This document shows, piece by piece, positions 55,194 to 64,000 of a stretch of DNA of 64,000 bases. Below the pieces are notes generated by a model that did not search any database, was not told the DNA's origin, and saw only the letters and a list, made by a program, of their open reading frames with translations. Source of the DNA: Triglochin maritima (taxonomy: Eukaryota; Streptophyta; Magnoliopsida; Alismatales; Juncaginaceae); the NCBI GenBank assembly GCA_963682175.1, contig OY821782.1, forward strand, positions 29,657,741-29,721,740, read 5' to 3'. Position 1 is the stretch's first letter; every line of letters begins with the position of its first letter. A program made the translations under genes and the position numbers.

Positions 55194-55684
55194 TGTTTAA
55201 ACATTTTATTAATTACTGCAAGTGCATGGCCGCGATGAAGCGGTGGCAAGTATGGGTCGATCCACGAGGAGGTGAGTAGCCTCTAGATTGTAAGAAATCA
55301 AGTGACGAATAAAGGGAGAAGGGATTTTGTTATGCTAAGCTAAACTACACTAAACTAGTAAGTAAGAAATGCGAAAGAAAGAAACGAACGATTGGAAATC
55401 AAGAAGAAAAACCTCTAAGGGGTGGAGTGTGTGCACATATGAAGTGAAATTAGTGAACAATGATGCATGTAAGCATGTATGTGTGTGTGTGTCGTGTGTG
55501 CGTTGTCATGCATAGGAAGTGTCTAAATATGTGGCAAAACCTATCAATCCATTCACACAATGTATCGACAATTACTACTTGATTATCATAATATTAGGCT
55601 CAGCATGAGAAGTGTCTAATGATACGGCAAGATTCATCAAAATCCATAAACTCATGTGAAGAACAAAGCTAATCCATAAACTCA
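55194..55684 (-). repeat. Element J 5' LTR, first 0.5 kb only
   Basis: Starts TGTTTAAACATTTTATT with the conserved GCAAGTGCATGGCCGCG block and CATGCATAGGAAGTGTCTAA. It breaks off near 55640 in a short repeat (AATCCATAAACTCA at 55641-55654 and 55671-55684) next to the LINE III tail. About 900 bp including its TATA box are absent. Confidence 0.8.
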
Positions 55685-56102
55685 ATCTCTCCTTCTCCCA
55701 TTCTTTTTTCTACTTCTTCTCTCACTCTCACTCTCCTTCTCCATCTCTCTCTCACTGTCTCTCTCATTATCCTTCTCTTTCTCTCTCTTCTATCTCTCTC
55801 CTCCTCCTTCTCTTTCTCCTTACCTGTCTCCTTCTCTTCTCCCTCTCCTTCTCTCTCCCTTCTCTCTCCTTAGCTTTCTCTCTCTCCTCCTTCTACTTCT
55901 TTCTCTATTCTTATCCTTCCTTCTCTCCCCTCTCTCCTTTTATTTCATTCTTTCTCCCCATCTCATTCTTTCTCCTCCTTGTTCTTCACTCTCTCTTCTT
56001 GTACCTCTCTATCTCTCCCCTTCTCACTCTTCCCTCTGATTCTCTATTCCCTTTTATCTTCTCTCTCCTTCGCCTTCACTCTTCATCTCCAATGTTGTTC
56101 CA
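55685..56102 (-). repeat. Purine-rich tract (minus strand) at the 3' end of LINE III
   Basis: C+T on plus. Read on minus after the LINE poly(A), GAGAGGTACAAGAAGAGAGA, GTGAAGAACAAGGAGGAG and AATAGAGAAAGAAGTAGAAG match the LINE I tract between about 25500 and 25600 and the LINE II tract. Confidence 0.82.
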
Positions 56103-57168
56103 TTTTTTTTGCAAAGCAAAAGGGAGGCATAGCCTCGATATTTCATTAAGTATGGAACTATGATTTACAACCTACCAAAAATTAGATCTACAAGAGAACG
56201 CTGGGCAAGCTAAACTACATGCCCAACCACACTTTGACTCCTCAGATCATGTCTCATTACACTAATCCTCTTATACAATTAAATATGTTCACTACTTCTA
56301 TTTCCAGGTTTCTTCAAAAGCACGCGTAGCTGCTGGGTCTTCGACGAGGTCATTTAGCTTCGATCCCATCACTCAAACTGTGTCTTTAACCAATCCCACA
56401 ATGTCAGTCGCTCTCTTCCGCTTGTGGTCGAATATTCGTCTATTCCTTTCTTGCCAACATTCATAAATAACTGCACTAAAGGCTAACCTCATCGCTATCA
56501 CCATTACCCGAGCCCACGTAACTTGTTGCATGCATCTCGCCTCCTCCTCAATCGTGTTTCTTATGTCGGTACTCAGCCCAAGCATTTAAAGCACACTTGT
56601 ACAGACTTCATTTGTGAAGGATCATGCCCAAAAGATGTGTCCCATAACCTCCTCAGCTGCAGCACAAAGTACGCATTCTAACCCATGGTGTGCACCACTT
56701 GCCGCCATCAATTTGTTCATCATTAGGCGTCCCCTCAACGCCCGCCATGTTATAATGGCATGCTTTGGGACGTGATGCTTGTACCATATAAGCTTGCTCC
56801 ACCCCACGGTTGCTCTCTTATGCACTACCCATGTCCATGCCTCCTTTAGGGTGAATGTTTCCTTTCTTCCGTCCAGCCTAGCTGGTTTGTCCCGACTACC
56901 ATGGATGCGAATCCCCAAGATCCTTGGCCACAACTCCATCATCTGCATCGAGCGTGGGCTAGGAAGGTTCCATGTTCCATTCCTAATAAAGTGTGAAACC
57001 ATCGTATCCTTTGGCATACCAATGTCATAGTGTAGTCTTGCCCCCCAATCCTCACATAAGAAAGGCTTACCACACAAAGGATCAAGGAAGAACCGGATGT
57101 TGCTGCCATCTCCCACTTGAAAGTGGATATGTTCACATGCTATGTCGTTCACTCTCAATATTCCCCTC
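56103..57168 (-). pseudogene. LINE III, 3' piece: zf-RVT region and 3' end
   Basis: On the minus strand RVNDIACEHIHFQVGDGSNI opens a good frame of 178 residues through GMPKDTMVSHFIRNGTW and WYKHHVPKHAIITWRALRGR. A break leads to YECWQERNRRIFDHKRKR. The 3' end carries a perfect GAGGCTATGCCTC hairpin (56124-56136), CCTTTTGCTTTGC and poly(A). Its upstream part lies at 58708-58876, beyond a solo LTR. Confidence 0.9.
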
Positions 57169-58707
57169 TGATTGATTCAGGTATACTACCGCAAGTGCAT
57201 GGCCGCGTTGAAGTGGTAGCAAGCACGAATCGGTATACCATGAGCGTGTGCGAGTCAGATTCACGATACTCGAGTGGGGAAAGAAGAGAAGATTGAGGTC
57301 AAAATTACACTACAATGAGAATTAAATCGAAAAACAAACAATAAAACTAAACCCCTCAGGGGCTAGAGAAATAATGCGGAAACGAAAATGTGTGTAGTGT
57401 GTGTGATCAAATGTGCTCATCAAAACATGTCATACATGAAATCCATAAAACTAAAATCCAAATTTGCCTCCACATGAAATAAGATAAAATAATTTCATTA
57501 AAACATACAAGACAATAATTGAAATGAAGCTAATATCTTAACGTGCATAATGACTCAAATCTAAGTAAGTCTCCATGTGCAATAAGATTTATCACAATCA
57601 TTAAAACATACAAGACAATAATTAGGATAAAGCCAACATGAGCACATGTCTAGTCTCCTTCTTCCACTCCATCCTTATCCTCACCTCATCATTCCCCATA
57701 AAATAGGCACACCAATATAAGCATGTGCTAAGCATCACTCAAGAACTTTAGCACATCAAAGATAAGAGTGAAACCCCATTAGATGGTTAAGGAAATCATG
57801 TGAGATTCAAGGGTAAGATTAACACACACCTAATACATCACATAATCACATCACCTTCTTCTCCACCCCCAATGGGGATGGACTACTCTCTACTTATATG
57901 TAACTAAAGAAAACATAAAAACAACATAAACCCATAATGCAAATGAAGAAAAGAAGATTATTTAAACAATAACATAAAAGAAATTGCATCAAAGTAAAGA
58001 CATTAATGTAAAGAACAAGAACTAAACTAGATTAAGAAATCAAAATACAAAGTTTGCTCCTCTCCAACCCCCTTTATATACACTACTAAAATAGGAAACT
58101 AAAACCTACTATAATGGGGGAGGGAGGAAGAAGAAGAAAGGAGGCATTACAAGTGTATTTATAGACATTTAGAGGGTTTGGATGGATCTGGGTATAATCA
58201 AATGGTTGTAAATAAGATTTCGAGGTCCTGGAATGCTCTGACCAGAAAACCCAACCCGCAGCCAAAATTTGAGTCAAACACTGAACCTGATCTGCAAGTG
58301 GTGGATCAATTTTCTCTTATCGACTCCAAATTTTAATCACGACTTTAGTTCACATAATAAACACATGGGGTGCGCCCGGAGCAATTGGTTTGAGCCCGTG
58401 TGGTTTTAATTGTAGAATTAATACTCACGTTCTAGAGATTCCGGATTTTTGTAACCAACATATTTTTATTTACACTTAAGTCCCTCTGTGTTTTCATTTG
58501 AGTGCTTCTTGAGTTACAATCCAGCCCTTGGGCACTACAAACAGTTCCAAAACCTTCGAAATCAACCCATTCTTCTTCTGTTTAGGTCTTTTTCTCTTCT
58601 TTATTGCCTAAACCCTTAAACGCATCAAACAAATACCCGAGTTGCACAAAAATGGGGTAAAATAAAGCATATATAGCATTAATGCATTGTACGATGTTCT
58701 ACTATCA
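57169..58707 (-). repeat. Solo gypsy LTR L inside LINE III
   Basis: 1539 bp, TGATTGATTCAGG to TTCTACTATCA, close to the element B type (ATGAAATAAGATAAAAT block twice, CCACCCCCAATGGGGATGG foldback near 57864). The flanks are CCCTC (57164-57168) and CTCTC (58708-58712), a 5-bp target duplication with one change. Taking out the LTR and one copy restores the LINE codons AWRGILRVND. No internal gypsy sequence is present, so it is a recombination product of a once complete element. Confidence 0.9.
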
Positions 58708-58876
58708 CTCTCCATGCCAATGAGGAAACCGAAGGTGGGCGTGGGAACCAAATTGTGTGGTTATTAAGGTACTTGTGTCTCATACATTTTACCCAAAGCG
58801 AGTCATCATCTGCCATAACTAACCATAGAAGTTGTAACAACCCAGCATCATTCCAATCGACCAATCTTCGCAAACA
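58708..58876 (-). pseudogene. LINE III, 5' piece
   Basis: Reads RRLVDWNDAGLLQLLWLV, LWVKCMRHKYLNNHTIWF, SSLAW on the minus strand, the LINE region between RT and zf-RVT. The 5' truncation point abuts the purine tract of LINE IV. Confidence 0.88.
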
Positions 58877-59167
58877 CTTCTCTCCCGTCTCTCTCTCTCC
58901 TTCTCCTCTACTTCAATCTCTCTACTTCTCTTTCACCTTTTCCTTCTTCTCTCTATTCTTCTTGTCTCTCTCTTGCCTTCTACTCCTACTTCTCTCACTT
59001 CCCTTCCCATATTTTCTCTTTCTATCTCTCTCTTTGCCTCATTCTTCCAACTTCCCTCCTTCTCCATCTCTCTCCCATTCTCTCTCCATGACCTCTCTCT
59101 CCCCTCCTCTCTCGCTCTATCTTACTCTTTGACAATCTTTCTCCTTCTCTCTTTCTCTCTTTCATTC
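58877..59167 (-). repeat. Purine-rich tract (minus strand) at the 3' end of LINE IV
   Basis: C+T on plus. Read on minus, GAGTAAGATAGAGCGAGAGA (about 25216 and 49671) and GAGAGACAAGAAGAATAGAG match the other tracts, so this tail starts at a different offset of the shared sequence from those of LINEs I, II and III. Confidence 0.82.
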
Positions 59168-59370
59168 TTTTTTTGGCAACGCAAAAGGGAGTCTTAGCCT
59201 CAAAGTATATTAAGTAAAAAGTTTTGTACAACCTACAAAACTGAAAGTAAACTCTGCGGACTATACCAAGTGTATAAGCCGGCTTCCAACAAGGAATACA
59301 ACACAAATACTACGACACTCCGTATTACAAACAAGTATACAAGTATACTCCTACGTTCCTAAGACTCGTC

Positions 59371-62300
59371 TCAGCTCCAATCTTCCTCGAATTCTCGTAG
59401 TTTCCCAACGTCCTTTGCAAGCTCTCCAATCCGCTCACCCATCCCCCGGATCGAGTCTTTAACTAGCCCAAATACCTCCTCCGGTCTTCTCGTCTCACCC
59501 TCAAAAATTCGTCGGTTTCTTTCTTGCCAACACTCATAGATCGTGGCATTAAAAGCCAACTTGCATGTCACCCTTCTGATTTGGCCTCCATTGGTACTTT
59601 GAATCCTACAAACCTCGCGCTCAATGTTCCTTGCAATCCCAGTATTTAGCCCAAGCTTCCGTAGTGCTAATCCCCACACGCGCCTTGTGAACGCACAACC
59701 CCAAAAAAGATGGGAAAGATCTTCTTCCTCCTTATAACAAACGACACATAACGGGTCATGATTGGCACCTCTTTATCGCATAAGTGTCTTTGTAACTAGC
59801 CGGACTCTCATGGCCTTCCAAGCTGTGATTGCGTGTTTTGGAACATGGTATTGATGCCACACGACTCCTTCCCAAGCTACGTTCGCACCATGGGGTTTGA
59901 CCCAGCCCAACGCCTCCATGATCAGGAATTTCTCCCCTCTTGCCGTCACCCTTCTTGGTTCATCTTCAACTCCATTAATTTGTATCACCAAAATTTTTGT
60001 CCACAACGCCACCATATCGCGCAACCTCGGCGGTGGGAGGTTCCATTCCCCATGTCGGATAAAGAAAGATACCTTAGTGTCCCAAGGAACCCCCAAATCA
60101 TAGTGAAGCCTCTCACCCATGTCTAGTCATTGGAAAGGTTCCCCGTACCACGGGTGTTGGAAGAAACGAATGAGCTCACCATCACCCACTTTGTATTGAA
60201 TAAACTTGCTTGCAATGTCCTGCACCAACAATATTCCTCTCCAAGCCCACAGCAGCCCAAAGGGGGACGCACAAGCCAAATTGAGTGGTTCCGCAAGTAT
60301 TTATTCCTCAAACTTCTGACCCATAACGAGCCATTGTTCTCCACCACAAGCCAAAGAAGGCACACCATGCCCACATCATTCAACTCTGTGAGCCTTTTCA
60401 GCCCCAAACCCCCTTCACTCTTCGGTGTACAAACGTCTTTCCATGCCACCACAATCCAATTCCTTGTCCCCCCAAATGAACCGGCACATAATGCTCTCCA
60501 CTTCCTTCAGCACTTGTCTTGGAACGAGGAAAGCAGAAGTCCAATAGATGCTCAAAGACACCAACACACTCCTTACAAGCTCTACTCGACCGGTCATCGA
60601 AAGGTGTGATTGCTTCCAAGTGCTTAGCCTTGCCTTAATCTTTTCCAGAAGAGTTGTGCAATGTGTTCGACCCATCCTTCCTGAGTATAAGGGCATCCCA
60701 AGGTAAATGATCGGGAGCTCGACCCTTGGTATCCCAAGGTACTCACAAATCCACGCTCCATGCTCCACAACTCCGCCCAAGAAAATTTGACTCTTTGTGT
60801 TGTTGAAATGGAGGCCCGAACACGCCGTGAACCTGTCCAAGATGCGCTTGATTACTCATGCATTTCTCTTTGTGGCTTTCGCAAACAGCAAGGCATCGTC
60901 TGCAAACAATAAGTGGGAGACCAGCTCGTCCCCATAAGATAACGGTTGGAGCCTGCCCCCGACAACCTCCTCCTTTATCATCTCGCTCAACATTTCCATG
61001 CAAAGGACAAATAAATATGGGGCCAAGGGGTCACCTTGTCTCAACCCATTTGTTGTTTGAAAGGGGCTCGAATTTTCTCCATTGACAGTCACAACAAACG
61101 AAGCCTGCATACATGCCATGATGAGCTTTCACCAATGCATGGGAAAACCGAACCTCTCCATAACAAGAGCAAGAAACTCCCAAGACACCGAATCGTAGTC
61201 CTTCCTTAGATCAAGCTTGATACACATTTGTCCCTCGCCCTTCTCCAAGTGCATATTATGACATACTTCATGTGCAAGGAGGATATTGTCGCTGATCCTT
61301 CGTCCTTGGTCAAAAACACTTTGCGTTTCTCCCACAAGCCTCGGCAAGAGCACATTTAACCGGTTAGCGAGGATCTTTGCGAGGAATCTATACGTCATAT
61401 TGCAAAGTGATAGACGTATTGTTAACGTTTTTCAAAAGCTTCCCACTCTTCATAAAATCATCGAAAGCCTTGAACAAATCCCTCTTTACAATACCCCAAG
61501 AGGTCTAGAAGAAACACACATTCATCCCATCTGGGCCCGGAGCTCAATCCCCATTTACCCCTGAGACCACAACTTCCACCTCCTTTATCTCTAGCTTACG
61601 AATTAACATGTCCCCATCCTGTTGTCCCACTTGAGGAATGACTAAGTGAGGGAAGTCGGAGTTGACCTGAAAAGAAGTAACAAACAAATTAGAGTAATGA
61701 AACCTAAACGCCTCGCTAATCTCCCCCTCCTCCTCGATTTGGTGGCCCTCCTCACAAACTCTACTAACATTGTTGATAGCTCTACTCACACGTAGGGAAG
61801 CATGGAAGAACCGGGTGTTCCGGTCTCCCTCTCTCAACCATTTAAGTCTCGATTTCTGCCTCACAAGGGATTCCTCCCAAACCAAAACACGAGCAAGATC
61901 ATCTTTAGAGACAACTTCCTTAGCAAGCAAGCCGACATCACTTGGGCTATCTCTCCTATCCAACCTGATCCGCTCAAGGTTTGTATGTGCAGCAACCACC
62001 CTCTTCTCAACATTCCCAAACTCCGCTTCGCTCCACAATTTAAGTGCTTGCTTGACCATGAGTATCTTTGTTGTCAAGCGATACAACGGTGTCCCCTCAA
62101 CGTACTCTCCCCATGCAGCCTCAACAACCCTCAAGAGGACCTCATGCTTCACCCAAAAATTGGAGAAACGGAACATACGCTTCTTCTTGTGCTCCACAAC
62201 GTCCGTATAGAGGTTTAGCATGGCATGATCACTAAGGTTACGAGCCCCCACCACATAGTAGGATGCCGGGAATGCCTCAAGCCAAGCATGCGACATAAAG

Positions 62301-62902
62301 ATGTGATCAATCCGACTTTGAATGCAAGCTTCACCTTCGGAGGAGTTCCTCCATGTAAACTCCCCCCAGGTTGAAGGAACCTCCAACAATTGTAGTGAGT
62401 CCACACACTCATTAAACTCCTCCATTGCTGCCACGTGTAGTCCCGCTCCTCCTCGCTTCTCCCCGCCATGCCTAATGCAATTAAAATCTCCTCCCACCAG
62501 CCATGGGACGTCTAGGGTCGGGGCTGCACTCCCTAGGTCCTCCCAAAGATTCCTACGCTCCAAGTGACCATTTCCCCCATAGATTGTCGTTATAGTGATG
62601 GGACTCCCATCTTGCTTCACACACCCCTCCAAGTGGAGTAGTTGTGTAGTTTCAAAAGTGACCTTGAGATCCACTATATTTTCATTCCATAGCAAAAGGA
62701 TTCTCCCCAAATCTCTAGCCATTCCATTTGAAGCCCACGCATGTGGCCAAATTGCCTTCTTAAACCACTCAATTTTTTTCAACTTCACCTTATGATCCAT
62801 TAAACAAACAACATCCGTTCTTGCCTCCACAATACCACCCCAGATCATGTGTGTACGGTCGGGTCCATTTGCACCACGCGCATTCCAAAATTTGACATTC
62901 AT
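59371..62902 (-). pseudogene. LINE IV ORF2: endonuclease, reverse transcriptase, zf-RVT
   Basis: The start MNVKFWNARGANGPDRTHMI is the standard opening of plant LINE endonucleases. The first frame runs 452 residues uninterrupted with VGGDFNCIRHGGEKRG, WGEFTWRNSS, DHIFMSHAWLE, ARNLSDHAML (catalytic SDH) and FHASLRVSRAIN. It stops just before APGPDG of the RT. The first RT part has a deletion (NNTSIT passes out of frame into the NMTYRFLAKIL words), then DQGRRISDNILLAHEVC, CIKLDLRKDYDSVSWEF, GLRQGDPLAPYLFVLCMEML, catalytic FADD at 60895-60906, and YWTSAFLVPRQVL. zf-RVT ends YECWQERNRRIFEG. The endonuclease looks intact; the polyprotein is not. Confidence 0.94.
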
Positions 62903-62911
62903 ATTGTTGAG

Positions 62912-64000
62912 TCATGAGACGGCGACCCTTACCCCACAAGATTTTTGTTGCATCGATCCTTTCCCTCGAGTCACTTTGATTACCCCAGGCGGACGCAACG
63001 AAGGCGCACTATCGACGAAATGCTTAGATTTCCTCAGGTTGAGAACAAAAGGATTCACCCCTCCCTTCCCACCATTAGCCCGTTCCCCAACCCCCACTAT
63101 CAGCACACAACACTCCTCACTCTCCCCCACACAACCCGCCTCCCCGCCAAGCACCTAAAACCGACCACCCTCACCCATCCTCCATATTTCCGCACGCCCA
63201 ATCTCCATCTCCCTCGCCACCTTCTTGGGCAACACCCAACCATAATCAAGCCCGAGCACTGAGGCCACACCCATAGAACACAACCCCTCTCCTACTCCCT
63301 CACCAACACTCCCAATCACACCCGGACCACAACCCTCTCGGCTGCCACATCCATCCCTCTCAACCAAGCCTTCTCGATTACAAGACACACAAGCCTCAAT
63401 CCCAATAGCATGCAAAGGCCCATGCTCCATGCCTTCCTCACGTAAGGGTCCAGCAGATTTCCCCACTTTGTGCTTGTCCCACTCACCAAAGGAGACTTCT
63501 TTCCCCCACTAACCACCTTTCCAGTAGGCATTTCCCCATTTGTTCCACCACTAGAATACTTTTCACAAAAGTTGAACTTGTCTCCTCTCTTATCCATACT
63601 CCTTATCCCATCTACCCTTTGCAAACCAAGAACCTCTCCTCCCTTGTCCTCTCCCAACCACTCCCCCTCCTTTCCACGTGGCACTCCCTCACTAGCCACT
63701 TCAAGACAAGAGTCACACACCAAACCGACTCCCTCCTCCCATGCTTTCTTGCCCATGCCACATGGACCCTTCTCTCTACATGGCTGCTCAGCAAAGGCCA
63801 CACCCACCACGTCACCCCCAACCTTCAATGCCACGTCACAATCTTCACTCCCACCACAACCTCCACCCTCCGCCTTTTCACCCCCGCCTTCCCTCTGCCC
63901 TTCCACCACCACCCTAAGCACCTCCACCTCCCTAGATCCTACCCCCTCCTCGACTTCCTCCCTTAGCCACCCCGAACTCCTACCCTCTCCACCTGTCTCC
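62912..64000 (-). pseudogene. LINE IV ORF1, C-terminal part (tentative)
   Basis: Upstream of ORF2, the minus strand is G-rich and open over long distances in two frames (63927-63316; then, in another frame, 63466-63155 and 63154-62912, split by one stop), consistent with a frameshifted ORF1. The end reads NPFVLNLRKSKHFVDSA and VIKVTRGKGSMQQKS. I do not see a CCHC knuckle or DUF4283 in this part; the call rests on position and the LINE II layout. The N-terminal half would lie beyond the window. Confidence 0.55.

Larger units (their letters stand above)
50378..55684 (-). mobile_element. Ty3/gypsy retrotransposon J, protease-bearing, right LTR truncated
   Basis: Same design as element A in minus orientation: right LTR from 55194 (cut by LINE III), degraded tRNA-Asp site, leader, a short Gag remnant, protease and GWRV-type C-terminus, shortened 3' region, polypurine tract, left LTR. 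Compared with A most of Gag is missing, the break being near 54200 where Gag-tail sequence passes into leader sequence. No RT, RNase H or integrase. Confidence 0.88.
59168..64000 (-). mobile_element. LINE IV: L1-type non-LTR retrotransposon, reaching the window end
   Basis: Minus-strand order: ORF1 (partly outside the window), ORF2, 3' untranslated region, imperfect hairpin GAGGCTAAGACTC (59189-59201), CCTTTTGCGTTGCC and poly(A). ORF1 and ORF2 are separated by only 9 bp. Confidence 0.9.

Noticed and set aside
58755..59197. Plus-strand Ser/Leu/Phe-rich frames near the LINE IV tail
   Set aside because: Complement of a purine tail; overlaps LINE III coding sequence on the other strand.
61770..63262. 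Plus-strand frames of 81-146 residues
   Set aside because: Antisense shadows of LINE IV ORF1 and ORF2.
63619..63966. 115-residue plus-strand Pro/Thr/His-rich frame
   Set aside because: GC-skewed complement of the G-rich ORF1 strand; no domain seen, so I prefer the LINE reading, though this is less certain than the others.

Overview
The window is a block of nested, decayed transposable elements from a flowering-plant nuclear genome. I see no intact host gene and no tRNA or rRNA gene. The plant assignment rests on primer-binding sites matching the plant tRNA-Asp 3' end (Athila/Tat-type Ty3/gypsy elements) and plant initiator tRNA-Met (Ty1/copia), and on L1-type LINEs with DUF4283/CCHC ORF1 proteins and zf-RVT tails. 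Every coding region carries stops or frameshifts. Several are changes of the type expected from decay of methylated, silenced DNA, such as TGG to TGA.

Layout. 1-2 kb: a plus-strand gypsy LTR with its primer site, then a minus-strand LTR. 2-4.8 kb: a deleted minus-strand copia element (G). 5.1-22.5 kb: a plus-strand copia element (H) split into three pieces by two minus-strand gypsy elements, A (5825-13784, target duplication TAACC) and B (14878-22310, duplication TTCAC). 22.5-26.3 kb: a 5'-truncated LINE (I) joined to about 1.95 kb of purine-rich sequence. 26.3-30.6 kb: an inverted duplication and the 3' half of a plus-strand gypsy element (C). 30.6-41.6 kb: one gypsy LTR (D) interrupted by a complete copia element E (31191-39294, 382-bp LTRs, duplication GTGAG) and by an unclassified repeat-rich insertion (about 39446-41230). 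41.6-48.1 kb: a LINE fragment (V) and a long LINE (II) meeting tail to tail through purine/pyrimidine tracts. 48.1-55.7 kb: LTR fragments, a stand-alone purine tract and gypsy element J. 55.7-64 kb: LINE III (split by a solo LTR) directly behind LINE IV, both minus strand.

Two themes stand out. First, gypsy elements A, B and J, and what remains of C, form a family without reverse transcriptase, RNase H or integrase. A and J encode Gag, a DLG protease and a C-terminal segment with a GWRV core. B and C keep that C-terminal segment, and A, B and J share a conserved non-coding leader block. They look like non-autonomous elements that would need pol proteins in trans. Second, six purine-strand tracts (0.2-1.95 kb) sit at LINE 3' ends or alone. 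They are not independent microsatellites: by eye they share the same landmark words in the same order, so they look like pieces of one ancestral, possibly tandem, polypurine sequence. Very long Leu/Ser-rich reading frames in them are artefacts.
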